A DNA stretch of 64,000 nucleotides from contig NZ_RARC01000002.1 in the NCBI RefSeq assembly GCF_003719305.1, positions 1 to 64,000 of the forward strand, given 5' to 3'. The position numbers were made by a program, and so were the translations under genes. The DNA comes from Mycolicibacterium stellerae. Lineage in GTDB: Bacteria; Actinomycetota; Actinomycetes; Mycobacteriales; Mycobacteriaceae. The notes under the pieces are model-generated. The model ran no database searches. It was not told the origin of the DNA and worked only from the letters and a program-made list of their open reading frames with translations. Positions 9,891 to 18,932 of the stretch are shown here, in pieces; the first letter of the stretch is position 1, and every line of letters starts with the position of its first letter.

Positions 9891-9908
9891 TTACAGTAAT
9901 CTTAAGAT
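9891..9908 (-). promoter_or_regulatory. AT-rich double palindrome upstream of efpA
   Basis: TTACAGTAA at 9891-9899 abuts the perfect palindrome ATCTTAAGAT at 9899-9908, in a 33-base gap that is otherwise GC-rich genome. On the efpA strand TAAGAT could serve as a -10 box; no clear -35 is visible. A regulator site overlapping the promoter is plausible but unproven. Confidence 0.4.
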
Positions 9909-9912
9909 CCCT

Positions 9913-11109
9913 TTAACTGCCGAAGGCCGCTACCGGGCCGATCACGATGATCGCGGGAGGTCGCACACCCTCCGATCGGATGTCCTCTGGCGCGTCGCCC
10001 AGCGTCGTACGCAGCGTTCGTTGTGCGGCCGTGGTGCCGTGCTGAACCACCAACACCGGCGTTTCCGCAGGTCGGCCGCCCTTCAGCAGCACATCGGCGA
10101 ATTGTTCGATCCGTTCGACGGCCATCAGCAAGACGATCGTGCCGCTCATCGCGGCCAGCGCATCCCAATTCACTAACGATTCGGGGTGCCCTGGCGCAAC
10201 ATGTCCGCTGACCACCACAAACTCGTGCGTGATGGCTCGGTGGGTAACCGGAACACCCGCCAACGCAGGAACTGCTATGGCACTTGTCACACCCGGCACG
10301 ACAGTGACGGGGATGCCTGCGTCGGTGCAGGCGATCACCTCTTCATAGCCGCGCGCGAATACGAACGGATCGCCGCCTTTGAGACGCACGACGAACTTGC
10401 CCTCCTTGGCGCGCTCGATGAGGACGGCGTTGATGGCGTCCTGGGCCATTGCCCGGCCGTATGGAATCTTCGCCGCGTCGATCACCTCGACGTGCGGGGC
10501 CAGTTCTGCCAGCAGTTCCGGTGGCGCGAGCCGGTCGGCGACCACCACGTCGGCGTTGGCAAGGAGGCGCCGGCCCCTGACGGTGATCAGCTCGGGGTCA
10601 CCCGGCCCGCCGCCGACCAACGCCACACCGCCGTGCACGACGCCTGGCGCTTCGCCGGTGATCAGGCCCTGCTGGAACGCCTCGTGAATCGCCGACCGGA
10701 TCGCCGCCGAGCGACGGTGGTCGCCGCCCGCCAACACACCGACCGCGAGGCCCTCGTACTCGAAGGTCGCAGGAGTTACCGCGGTGCCCTCCCGGCCCGC
10801 ATCGGCGCGGACGCAGAAGATCCGAAGGCGCTCGGCCTGGTCCACCACGGTGGCGTTGACGTCCGGATCGTCGGTGGCGGCGATGACGTACCACGCGCCG
10901 TCGAGATCAGCCGCCTGAAAGGGCCTCAGCGTCAATGTGATTCCGCTCATCGCCTCGACGGCCGGGGTTGCCGACCTGGAGATGACGTGCACGTCGGCGC
11001 CGGTGGCGATCAAAAGCGGTAGCCGGCGCTGGGCGACGGTGCCGCCGCCGACAACCACGACCTTCTTGCCCGCCAGGCGCAGGCCGACGAGGTAGGGGTT
11101 ATCGGTCAC
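9913..11109 (-). CDS. cysG: Siroheme synthase (precorrin-2 dehydrogenase / uroporphyrinogen-III methyltransferase)
   Basis: A bifunctional 398-residue enzyme at the siroheme/cobalamin branch. The N-terminal Rossmann domain (KKVVVVGGGTVAQRRL, residues about 15-30) oxidises precorrin-2. The C-terminal SUMT domain begins at GVALVGGGPGDPELITVRG (about 158) and carries GGDPFVFARGYEE and VVPGVTSAIAVPALAG, the SAM-dependent uroporphyrinogen-III methylation core. It is slightly shorter than E. coli CysG. Siroheme feeds sulfite and nitrite reductases, and precorrin-2 feeds the cob genes nearby. It is the equivalent of Rv2847c. Confidence 0.95.
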   Translation of the reverse strand: MTDNPYLVGLRLAGKKVVVVGGGTVAQRRLPLLIATGADVHVISRSATPAVEAMSGITLTLRPFQAADLDGAWYVIAATDDPDVNATVVDQAERLRIFCVRADAGREGTAVTPATFEYEGLAVGVLAGGDHRRSAAIRSAIHEAFQQGLITGEAPGVVHGGVALVGGGPGDPELITVRGRRLLANADVVVADRLAPPELLAELAPHVEVIDAAKIPYGRAMAQDAINAVLIERAKEGKFVVRLKGGDPFVFARGYEEVIACTDAGIPVTVVPGVTSAIAVPALAGVPVTHRAITHEFVVVSGHVAPGHPESLVNWDALAAMSGTIVLLMAVERIEQFADVLLKGGRPAETPVLVVQHGTTAAQRTLRTTLGDAPEDIRSEGVRPPAIIVIGPVAAFGS

Positions 11110-11239
11110 CCGGCGAGCCTAGAGGTTGCCGCCGGGCCATCGGAAACGGTCACGAAAAGCCGGTGGAAAAAGTGTCCGGCCGGTCGGGCTTAGCCGCTCC
11201 TATCTCTGAGAGCAGCCCAATCCGGGCCGCCGTCACAGA

Positions 11240-12088
11240 ATGGACAAGAACATGAAGAACGTCAGCGCGACTCAAGCGAGATCGGCTCCTGCTTACCGTT
11301 CGGCGAGCGTTGAGGGCTGGCTGACCAAGGATGAACCGCCAAGCGTCTACTCGACGAAGAGGCCGGCAATCGTGGCCGAGTTCAGGACCGCATCAGGCGT
11401 GGAAGTTCGGCTCGTGAACCTCTCGCACAGCGACGACAACCCCGACATCGGTGTGGTGTACACGAGTCCTAGGGTGTCGCACGGACGCAGTCCGGCGGCG
11501 ACAATGATGTCACCCCTGGAGCTGTATCTGGCCTGCGAAAGTGGAAAACCAGCCCCCAAGTCGCTGCTGCGTCACCACCAGGGTCTAGCTCGCCGCGGCG
11601 TTTTCGCGCCGCAGCCCCGGGCACTACCGTTGCCGTTGTGGGCCGAGCCGAACCCGACCGCGGGCGATTCGCCCGGACTGTTCGGGACGTACGGACTCTG
11701 CGAGGGCGACTTCGCCGCGAATTGGCTCACCTTCTCGCTGGGTCATGGCGTAAACCGTCCCTACACGCAAGAGCCGTTCGAGATGTGGACTGGGTGGAGC
11801 GTGGTCACCGGTGTGTCGGGACCGCGGGCACTCGCGCTTTGTGCGCCACCGAGTCTGAACCCAGACCTGTTCTTCACCTTCACCTTCCTCAACCGAGAAG
11901 CCGGTGGCCAGTGGGAGGAGATTTGGGAGATAAGCAACCTCCATGACGTCGGCTTTACATCCTGGGGGCCCGACGCGGGCACAACGAAGATCCAGATCGC
12001 AACGGCGTTTGACCACCATGGCCTATTCCTTGCCGGCGCCAGCTGGGGTGAGCCGCAGGATTGGCTCAGCCCAAATCCGCTGCCTTAG
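11240..12088 (+). CDS. Unrecognised 282-residue protein
   Basis: I do not recognise a family. The ATG at 11240 has no clear ribosome-binding site; ATG at 11252 is an alternative. There is no signal peptide or membrane span. The protein is rich in Pro, Trp and Phe in its second half, with segments such as DLFFTFTFLNREAGGQWEEI and GPDAGTTKIQIATAFDHHGL. The C-terminal half could be beta-rich. It sits alone on the plus strand between cysG and cobB, which are adjacent in M. tuberculosis, so it looks inserted. It converges on cobB with a 15-base gap. Confidence 0.65.
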   Translation: MDKNMKNVSATQARSAPAYRSASVEGWLTKDEPPSVYSTKRPAIVAEFRTASGVEVRLVNLSHSDDNPDIGVVYTSPRVSHGRSPAATMMSPLELYLACESGKPAPKSLLRHHQGLARRGVFAPQPRALPLPLWAEPNPTAGDSPGLFGTYGLCEGDFAANWLTFSLGHGVNRPYTQEPFEMWTGWSVVTGVSGPRALALCAPPSLNPDLFFTFTFLNREAGGQWEEIWEISNLHDVGFTSWGPDAGTTKIQIATAFDHHGLFLAGASWGEPQDWLSPNPLP

Positions 12089-12103
12089 CGAGGGATCGAT
12101 GAC

Positions 12104-13468
12104 TCACTTAGCACTTGCGGCGGCCGCGACGAAGTTTGTTACCGCGTCGGGCCGACCCGCCGGATGGGTGTGCAGATAGCTCGCGTGCACGCCCGCGCAT
12201 ACGGCGCCGTGGCGAACCGCCGCTTTGTCGTGGCCGCGATACACCCATGCCGGCTGGTAGCTGTCGGTGAACATCACTGTGGTGCGGTGGAATTCATGCC
12301 CGACGACGCGCTCCCCCTCGCTGTACAGCGACGAGCCGACGGCGGCCACGGCGTCGCGATAGGCCAGCGTGAGCTTGTCGGTGAACCGTGCCGTGCCGGC
12401 AAGCACACCACACATCGGATACCCGTCGAGTTCGTCGACCAGATATGTCAGGCCCGCGCACTCGGCGTGCACGGGTGCACCACCTGCCGCCAGCGCTGCG
12501 ATCTGATGCCGAACGCGGTCGTTGGCGGACAATTCGGTGCTGAATTCCTCGGGGAATCCACCGGGCAGCACAAGTGCGGCTGTGTCCGGCGGCAACTGTT
12601 CGGTCAACGGGTCGAACTCGACGACGTCGGCACCGGCCGCCGTGAGCAGTTCGGGGTGTTCGGCGTAGCTGAAGCTGAACGCCTTCCCCGCCGCGAGCGC
12701 GACGGTGACCCGGTCGGCTGTGCGGTCGCCGACGGCGTTCTCGGGACTCCACGGTCGCGCCGCGACGTGCCCACCTGCGGTGGCAACGACGCCGGACAGG
12801 TCGACGTGCGCGGCGACCAGCGCGGTCATCGCATCGACCGCGGCACGGGCGTTCTGACCATGCTCCACCGCGGTAACCAGGCCCAGATGCCGTGCGGGAA
12901 CGGTCAATTCGTCGCTTCGCGGCAATGCCCCGAGGACCGGGATGCCTGCGTGCTCGCACGCTTGCCGCAGCACATCGGCATGGCGCGGTGAGCCGACGCG
13001 GTTGAGGATCACCCCGGCAATTCGGGTGGAGTCGTCGAACGTCGAGAAGCCGTGCAGCAGTGCGGCCATGCTGTGGCTCTGCCCCTTGGCGTCGACGACG
13101 AGGATCACCGGAGCGCCGAGCAGCGCGGCCACCTGTGCCGTCGATCCGGCGGCAGGGCCGGTCATGGCGCCGTCGATGCGTCCGTCGAACAACCCCATCA
13201 CGCCCTCGATCACGGCGATGTCGCAGCCGTTGCTTCCGTGCCGGTACAGCGGACCGATCAGTTCGTCACCGACCAACACCGAGTCGAGATTGCGGCCGGG
13301 CCTGCCCGCCGCAAGCGCGTGATAGCCGGGGTCGATGTAGTCGGGACCCACCTTGAACGGCGCCACCCGATGCCCCGCCTGCCGCAGGGCACCTATCAAA
13401 CCCGTTGCCACCGTGGTCTTTCCGCTGCCTGACGCAGGCGCGGCGATCACCACGGCCGGGGTCACCAT
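12104..13468 (-). CDS. cobB: Cobyrinate a,c-diamide synthase CobB
   Basis: This enzyme amidates the a and c carboxylates of (hydrogeno)byrinic acid using glutamine and ATP. The N-terminal ATP-binding domain has the P-loop variant APASGSGKTTVATGL (residues 9-23). The C-terminal class I amidotransferase has its nucleophilic Cys in HAECAGLTYL, and HEFHRTTV supplies the conserved motif near the end. Its ATG overlaps the last codons of cobO by 7 bases, so expression is coupled. 454 residues is normal for the family. It is the equivalent of Rv2848c. Confidence 0.96.
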   Translation of the reverse strand: MVTPAVVIAAPASGSGKTTVATGLIGALRQAGHRVAPFKVGPDYIDPGYHALAAGRPGRNLDSVLVGDELIGPLYRHGSNGCDIAVIEGVMGLFDGRIDGAMTGPAAGSTAQVAALLGAPVILVVDAKGQSHSMAALLHGFSTFDDSTRIAGVILNRVGSPRHADVLRQACEHAGIPVLGALPRSDELTVPARHLGLVTAVEHGQNARAAVDAMTALVAAHVDLSGVVATAGGHVAARPWSPENAVGDRTADRVTVALAAGKAFSFSYAEHPELLTAAGADVVEFDPLTEQLPPDTAALVLPGGFPEEFSTELSANDRVRHQIAALAAGGAPVHAECAGLTYLVDELDGYPMCGVLAGTARFTDKLTLAYRDAVAAVGSSLYSEGERVVGHEFHRTTVMFTDSYQPAWVYRGHDKAAVRHGAVCAGVHASYLHTHPAGRPDAVTNFVAAAASAK

Positions 13469-14076
13469 TCGATGCCCCTCTGGCCCTTGCGGCCGGCATC
13501 CATCGGGTGTTTCACCTTGGTCATCTCGGTGACCAGGTCGGCGGCGTCCACCAGCGGCTGAGGGGCGTCTCGACCGGTGATCACGACATGCTGGGTGCCG
13601 GGTCGCGATGTCAGAGTGGCGATCACGTCATCGATGTCGATCCAGCCCCACTTCAGCGGGTAGGTGAACTCGTCGAGCACATAGAAGTCGTGCCGCTGCG
13701 CCGCGAGCCGCGCCGCGATCTCGGCCCAGCCGTCGGCGGCGGCCGCGGCGTGGTCGACTTCGGTACCCGCCTTGCGCGACCACGACCAGCCGGCCCCCAT
13801 CTTGTGCCACTCGACGGCCCCGCCGACACCGTGCTCATCGTGGCAGCGGCCGAGCTCACGAAAAGCCGACTCCTCGCCCACTTTCCACTTCGCGCTCTTG
13901 ACGAACTGGAACACCGCGACGTCGAAGCCCTGGTTCCAGGCCCGCAGCGCCATCCCGAACGCGGCAGTCGACTTTCCCTTGCCCGCACCGGTGTGCACGG
14001 CCAGCAGCGGCGCGTTGCGGCGCGCGCGCGTCGACAGGCCGTCGTCGGGGACGGCGAGCGGACGGCCCTGCGGCAT
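13462..14076 (-). CDS. cobO: Cob(I)yrinic acid a,c-diamide adenosyltransferase CobO
   Basis: CobO transfers the adenosyl group of ATP to cobalt, making adenosylcobyrinic acid diamide. The P-loop GAGKGKSTAAFGMALRA (residues about 31-47) is the CobA/CobO/BtuR signature, and FYVLDEFTYPLKWGWID is the conserved Walker B-like block. The 204-residue length is typical. It lies 15 bases after the chelatase gene and overlaps cobB, inside one minus-strand operon. Equivalent to Rv2849c. Confidence 0.96.
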   Translation of the reverse strand: MPQGRPLAVPDDGLSTRARRNAPLLAVHTGAGKGKSTAAFGMALRAWNQGFDVAVFQFVKSAKWKVGEESAFRELGRCHDEHGVGGAVEWHKMGAGWSWSRKAGTEVDHAAAAADGWAEIAARLAAQRHDFYVLDEFTYPLKWGWIDIDDVIATLTSRPGTQHVVITGRDAPQPLVDAADLVTEMTKVKHPMDAGRKGQRGIEW

Positions 14077-14091
14077 CTGAAGAGTCCTCTC

Positions 14092-15927
14092 TTACGCGGC
14101 GCTGGACTGGGTCGCGACGATCTGCGTCAGGGCGTCGGCCCGCAGCTGCGAAAGCCGCACCGACGGCGCGCCGAGCGCAACAGCCAACTGTTGCGCCAAC
14201 CCCAGCCGCACGTAAGACGTTTCGCAGTCGACGACGACGGCGGCCGCGCCCTCGGCAACCAACCGCGCCGCGGCGACCCGGGCCCGGCCCAACGGGTCGG
14301 GTCCGCCCGTTGCCCGCCCGTCGGTGAGTACCACCACCAGGCTGCGCCGCGCGCGGTCGCGTGCCTTCTCCCGCACCACCACGTCACGAGCCGCCAACAA
14401 CCCCTGCGCCAGAGGCGTTTTCCCACCGGTGTCGAACCGCGCCAGCCTGCGCCCGGCGATGTGCACCGACGACGTCGGCGGCAACAGCACCGAGGCCTGC
14501 TGCGCACGGAATGTGATCACCGCGACCTTGTCGCGGCGCTGATAGGCATCGCGCAACAGCGACAGCGCCGCGCCGCTGACCGCCGCCATCCGATCGCGCG
14601 CCGCCATCGAACCCGACGCGTCGACCACGAAGATCACCAGGTTCCCTTCGCGGCCTTCCCGAAGCGCGCGGCGGACGTCGTCGGCTTCCGGACGCGGACG
14701 CCCCGGTCGCTGCTGCCGACGCGCAGCCGCCAACAGTGTCGCGAAGATATGCACACCGTGGCCCTCTTCGGGTTCCCTTGTCGAGGACACGGTCGTCCCG
14801 GCGCGATTGCGCGCACGTGACCGCCGCCCCTGCGCTCCTTCCCCCACGCCCGGCACCACCAGTGTCCGGGTCCGGAAAACCGGAGAGGGAGCCGAGCTTC
14901 GCCGTGTCTGCGACGAATTACCTTGCGGTGCGGCGTGATCCGAATCGGCTTCCGGCGTGCTTCCGCCGCCGGGGGGTTCCGAGTCGGGATCGGGGTCGTC
15001 TTCCTGCTGCTGCGTCTGCGCCATCGCGTCATCGAGCTGCTGGGGGTCCAGCCCGGGATCGTCGAACGGGTCGCGCCTGCGCCGGTGCGGAAGCGCCAAC
15101 TCGGCGGCCACCCGGATGTCCTCTTCACCGACGGTGTCAGAGCCACGCCAGGCCGCATGCGCCGCTGCGGTGCGCGCGATCACCAGGTCGGCCCGCATCC
15201 CGTCGACGTCGAACGCCGCACACAACGCGGCGATGCGCCGTAATTCGTTGTCCGGCAACACCACATCGCCTACTGTTACGCGAGCCGCGGCGATACGGCT
15301 GGCGAGGTCGGCGTCCTGTTCGGCGTATGAGGCGACGAAAGCGGCCGGGTCGGCTTCGAAGGCCATCCGGGCACGGATGACGTCGGCCCGCACGTCGACA
15401 TCGCGCGACGCGCGCACGTCGACGGTGAGCCCGAACCTGTCCAGCAGCTGCGGACGCAGCTCGCCCTCTTCGGGGTTCATCGTGCCGATCAACACGAACC
15501 GGGCCTCATGGCTGTGCGAGACGCCGTCACGTTCGATGTGCACCCGGCCCATCGCCGCGGCGTCGAGCAACACGTCGACAAGGTGGTCGTGCAGGAGGTT
15601 GACCTCGTCGACGTACAGAACGCCGCCGTGCGCGCGGGCAAGCAGACCCGGCGAGAAGGCGTGCTCGCCGTCGCGCAACACGCGCTGCAGATCGAGAGAG
15701 CCGACCACCCTGTCCTCGGTGGCGCCGATGGGCAACTCGACCAGCGTCGAATCGGCATCAACCGCAGAAAGAACATCGGCAAGGCCGCGGACGGCCGTCG
15801 ACTTCGCCGTGCCCTTCTCGCCGCGGATCAGCACGCCGCCGATCTCGGGCCGCACGGCGCACAGCACCAATGCCAGCCGCAGCTGGTCGTGACCGACGAT
15901 GGCGCTGAACGGATAGATCGCTGTCAC
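14092..15927 (-). CDS. Fused ChlI-ChlD-type chelatase AAA+/VWA subunit
   Basis: A 611-residue protein. Residues 1-300 are a ChlI/BchI-like AAA+ ATPase: Walker [11 protein letters not shown], Walker [12 protein letters not shown] and the arginine-finger region QLLDRFGL. An acidic Gln/Pro-rich linker (about 300-345) leads to a VWA domain with MIDAS motif [11 protein letters not shown] and a later DGRATGG. In metal chelatases these parts drive a large CobN/ChlH-type subunit. No chlorophyll synthesis is expected here. Position between a GNAT gene and cobO-cobB suggests it is the motor of an aerobic cobaltochelatase; that link is inference. It overlaps the GNAT gene as ATGA. Equivalent to Rv2850c. 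Confidence 0.9.
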   Translation of the reverse strand: MTAIYPFSAIVGHDQLRLALVLCAVRPEIGGVLIRGEKGTAKSTAVRGLADVLSAVDADSTLVELPIGATEDRVVGSLDLQRVLRDGEHAFSPGLLARAHGGVLYVDEVNLLHDHLVDVLLDAAAMGRVHIERDGVSHSHEARFVLIGTMNPEEGELRPQLLDRFGLTVDVRASRDVDVRADVIRARMAFEADPAAFVASYAEQDADLASRIAAARVTVGDVVLPDNELRRIAALCAAFDVDGMRADLVIARTAAAHAAWRGSDTVGEEDIRVAAELALPHRRRRDPFDDPGLDPQQLDDAMAQTQQQEDDPDPDSEPPGGGSTPEADSDHAAPQGNSSQTRRSSAPSPVFRTRTLVVPGVGEGAQGRRSRARNRAGTTVSSTREPEEGHGVHIFATLLAAARRQQRPGRPRPEADDVRRALREGREGNLVIFVVDASGSMAARDRMAAVSGAALSLLRDAYQRRDKVAVITFRAQQASVLLPPTSSVHIAGRRLARFDTGGKTPLAQGLLAARDVVVREKARDRARRSLVVVLTDGRATGGPDPLGRARVAAARLVAEGAAAVVVDCETSYVRLGLAQQLAVALGAPSVRLSQLRADALTQIVATQSSAA

Positions 15928-16391
15928 GACTGCTCGGTTTCGCTGTGCCCGCGCAGCATCGGCACGTGCGGGATTCCGTCGTCGAGAAATTCGTCGCCGT
16001 CGCGGACGAAGCCGTGCTGTTTGTACATGTCTTCCAGATAGGTCTGGGCGTCGATCCGGCAGGCGTAGTCTCCCACTTCGGCCAGCGCCGCCTGCAGCAG
16101 CCGACTCGCGTGGCCGTGTCCACGCGCCGTGCGTAACGTGGCGACCCGCCCGATGCGGAACCCCTTCCCGCCGCCGACGTGCTCTTCCATCAGCCGCAGC
16201 GTGCAGATCACCTCGCCGTCAGCGCCCTCCAGCCAGAAGTGCCGGGTCTCGGCAAGCAGGTCGCGGCCATCGAGTTCCGGATAGGGCGTCGCCTGCTCCA
16301 CGACGAACACCTCGACCCGCAGCTTGAGAAGTTCGTAGAGCGTGGCGGTGTCGAGATCCTTGGCCCACGCGCGGCGCAACGCAACGCTCAT
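15924..16391 (-). CDS. ElaA-like GNAT acetyltransferase
   Basis: A 155-residue single-domain acetyltransferase. [16 protein letters not shown] near the N-terminus and [20 protein letters not shown], the acetyl-CoA-binding motif A, resemble the ElaA group. The substrate is unknown. It is the first gene of the GNAT-chelatase-cobO-cobB operon and its stop overlaps the chelatase start as ATGA, so coupling to cobalamin synthesis is clear by position but not by chemistry. Equivalent to Rv2851c. Confidence 0.88.
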   Translation of the reverse strand: MSVALRRAWAKDLDTATLYELLKLRVEVFVVEQATPYPELDGRDLLAETRHFWLEGADGEVICTLRLMEEHVGGGKGFRIGRVATLRTARGHGHASRLLQAALAEVGDYACRIDAQTYLEDMYKQHGFVRDGDEFLDDGIPHVPMLRGHSETEQS

Positions 16392-16495
16392 AGCTCAACG
16401 CTCATGGAAGCGGCACCGTCACGGACACGATGCCCAGGTTATCCCGCGGGCATCGGCCCAAACCGGGCCACCTCGCCGCGGTTAAGGTAGCTGAC

Positions 16496-17512
16496 GTGAC
16501 CGCCTGGGAACCCGACGTACTGCCGGGCTACTGGCAGCAGACGCTGGCACTGGGCCTCGACCCCGACGGAGAGGGCGAACTGGTGGCCACCCTGATCCGC
16601 GCAGGCGATCAGGACACGGCCGCCGGGCACGCCGTATTGGTGGTGCACGGGTTCACCGACTACTTCTTCCACACCGAGGTCGCCGACTACTTCCTCCAGC
16701 GTGGCTTCGCCTTCTATGCCCTCGACCTGCACAAGTGCGGCCGATCCTGGCGGGAGGGTCAGACTCCGCACTTCACCACCGACCTGGCCCGCTACGACAC
16801 CGAGCTGGAGCGCGCGCTGGACATCGTCGTCTCGGCCACCGGCGGGGCGAAAGTGCTGCTGTACGGGCACTCGGCGGGCGGTCTCATCGTGTCGCTGTGG
16901 CTGGACCGGTTGCGGCGCCGTGGCGCCACCGCCGCCAAGCACGCCAACGGCCTTGTGCTGAACAGCCCGTGGCTGGACCTACAGGGCCCGGCGGTACTGC
17001 GCACCGCCGGAACCGCAGCCATCGGCGCGGTATCCCGCTTCCGCAAGAAGCTGGTGGCCCGGACGCCGACCGCAGGCGGCTACGGCACCTCACTGCATCG
17101 CGACTACCACGGCGAGTTCGACTACGACCTGAACTGGAAACCGGTCGGCGGGTTCCCGGTGACGTTCGGCTGGATCAACGCGATCAGGCGCGGGCACGCA
17201 CGGCTGCACCGCGGGCTCGACGTCGGAGTGCCGAACCTGATACTGCGCTCGGACCACAGCGTGCGGGAAGTACCCGATCCCGAGCTCATTGCGCGCGGCG
17301 ACGCCGTCCTCGACGTCAAGCAGATCGCGCGGTGGGCGGGCTGCATCGGCAACCGGACCACGGTCGTACCCATCGTCGACGCGAAACACGACGTCTTCCT
17401 GTCCTTGGCCGAGCCGCGCGCGGCCGCCTTCCGAGAACTGAGCAATTGGCTCGACTGGTATGCCAAGTGGTCACAATCGGCGGGCGCCACAACACAATCC
17501 GAACAAGGATGA
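16496..17512 (+). CDS. Alpha/beta hydrolase, lysophospholipase/monoacylglycerol lipase-like
   Basis: A 338-residue serine hydrolase. HGFTDYFFHTEVADYF is the oxyanion/cap region, LYGHSAGGLIVSLWLDRL contains the GHSAGG nucleophile elbow, and DAKHDVFLS near the end provides the His with its Asp upstream. GTG at 16496, with AAGGT before it, begins VTAWEPDVLPGYWQQT; the open frame upstream is not needed. Its TGA overlaps an ATG of the mycothione reductase frame, so the two are probably co-transcribed. Equivalent to Rv2854. The natural substrate is unknown. Confidence 0.9.
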   Translation: MTAWEPDVLPGYWQQTLALGLDPDGEGELVATLIRAGDQDTAAGHAVLVVHGFTDYFFHTEVADYFLQRGFAFYALDLHKCGRSWREGQTPHFTTDLARYDTELERALDIVVSATGGAKVLLYGHSAGGLIVSLWLDRLRRRGATAAKHANGLVLNSPWLDLQGPAVLRTAGTAAIGAVSRFRKKLVARTPTAGGYGTSLHRDYHGEFDYDLNWKPVGGFPVTFGWINAIRRGHARLHRGLDVGVPNLILRSDHSVREVPDPELIARGDAVLDVKQIARWAGCIGNRTTVVPIVDAKHDVFLSLAEPRAAAFRELSNWLDWYAKWSQSAGATTQSEQG

Positions 17513-17517
17513 CCCGG

Positions 17518-18930
17518 ATGGAACATTTCGACGTCGCGATCATCGGTACCGGCTCGGGCAACTCGATTCTCGACGAGCGCTACACCGACAAACGCGTCGC
17601 GATATGCGAGCAGGGCACCTTCGGCGGAACGTGCCTCAACGTGGGCTGCATCCCGACCAAGATGTTCGTCTACGCCGCCGAGGTGGCCCAAACCATCCGG
17701 GACGCCGAGCGGTTCGGCGTCGACGCGACGCTCGACGGCGTCCGATGGAGCGACATCGTGTCGCGTGTATTCGGCCGCATCGACCCGATTGCGATGGGCG
17801 GCGAGAACTACCGCCGCTCTACGCCGAACATCACCGTGTACGACACCCACACCCGCTTCGCTGAGCCGACCGCCGACGGCCGCTACACGCTGCGCACCGA
17901 TGGCGGCGAGCAGTTCACCGCGGCCCAGGTGGTGATAGCTGCGGGCTCGCGCATCTCGGTACCCGATGCGATCAGAGACTGCGGGGTCGACTACTACACC
18001 AGCGACACCATCATGCGGATCGGCGAGTTGCCAAAACATCTCGTCATCGTCGGTGGCGGGTTCGTCGCCGCCGAGTTCGCCCACACCTTCTCGGCGCTGG
18101 GCACGCGCGTCTCGCTCGTCATCCGCGGCGGCACGCTACTTCGGCATTGCGATGACACTATCTGCGAGCGGTTCACCGACATCGCGTCGAAGAAATGGGA
18201 GATCCACAACCACAGCAATGTGGTCGGCGCGAGCCAGGACGACTCTGGCATCACCCTGACGATGGACAGCGGCGCGACCTTGCAGGCCGATGCGGTGCTG
18301 GTGGCGACGGGGCGGATCCCCAACGGCGACCAGCTCGACGCACAGTTCGCCGGAGTCGAGGTTCGCGACGGCACCGTAGTGGTCGACGAGTACCAACGGA
18401 CCACTGCGCGAGGCGTTTTCGCACTCGGCGATGTGAGCTCGGATTATCAGCTCAAGCACGTCGCCAACCATGAGGCCAGGGTGGTCAAGGAGAACCTGCT
18501 GCTGGACTGGGACGACACCGGTCTCCTCAAGAAGTCCGATCACCGCTATGTGCCGTCGGCGGTGTTCACCGATCCGCAGATCGCCTGCGTCGGCCTCACC
18601 GAAAACCAGGCCCGCGCGCAGGGGTACAACGTCGTTTCCAAGGTGCAGGATTACGGCGACGTCGCCTACGGCTGGGCGATGGAGGACACCACCGGGATCG
18701 CGAAGATCATCGTGGACGACGATTCGGGACTGATTCTCGGCGCGCACATCATGGGGCATCAGGCCTCATCGCTGATCCAGCCGATCATTCAGGCGATGAG
18801 TTTCGGACTGGGCGCCCAGGACATGGCGCGCGGCCAGTACTGGATTCATCCGGCGCTGCCGGAACTCATCGAGAACGCCCTGCTGGCACTGTGCGGTGAG
18901 CCGCCGTGGCCGCCCGCCCGCAGGCACTGA
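17518..18930 (+). CDS. mtr: Mycothione reductase
   Basis: An NADPH-dependent flavoenzyme that reduces mycothiol disulfide, the actinobacterial counterpart of glutathione reductase. FAD-binding AIIGTGSGNSILDE is at the N-terminus. The redox-active pair is Cys39/Cys44 in GTCLNVGCIPTK. The NADPH Rossmann motif is IVGGGFVAAEFAHTFSALG, and the dimer-interface catalytic His lies in HPALPELIENALL. ATG at 17518 has AAGGA seven bases upstream; an in-frame ATG at 17509 overlaps the previous stop. 470 residues is normal. It ends two bases before the convergent nicT stop. Equivalent to Rv2855. Confidence 0.96.
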   Translation: MEHFDVAIIGTGSGNSILDERYTDKRVAICEQGTFGGTCLNVGCIPTKMFVYAAEVAQTIRDAERFGVDATLDGVRWSDIVSRVFGRIDPIAMGGENYRRSTPNITVYDTHTRFAEPTADGRYTLRTDGGEQFTAAQVVIAAGSRISVPDAIRDCGVDYYTSDTIMRIGELPKHLVIVGGGFVAAEFAHTFSALGTRVSLVIRGGTLLRHCDDTICERFTDIASKKWEIHNHSNVVGASQDDSGITLTMDSGATLQADAVLVATGRIPNGDQLDAQFAGVEVRDGTVVVDEYQRTTARGVFALGDVSSDYQLKHVANHEARVVKENLLLDWDDTGLLKKSDHRYVPSAVFTDPQIACVGLTENQARAQGYNVVSKVQDYGDVAYGWAMEDTTGIAKIIVDDDSGLILGAHIMGHQASSLIQPIIQAMSFGLGAQDMARGQYWIHPALPELIENALLALCGEPPWPPARRH

Positions 18931-18932
18931 AT

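Noticed and set aside
16383..16405. Short direct repeat CAACGCTCAT near the GNAT start
   Set aside because: Only ten bases, two adjacent copies; probably chance or a small local duplication without a clear role.
16392..16495. Cobalamin riboswitch ahead of the cob operon
   Set aside because: The gap is only about 100 bases and shows no B12-box-like conserved block; none was seen upstream of cobQ or nicT either.
16735..17517. N-terminal extension of mtr by about 260 codons
   Set aside because: It runs out of frame through the upstream hydrolase; flavoprotein homology begins at 17518.
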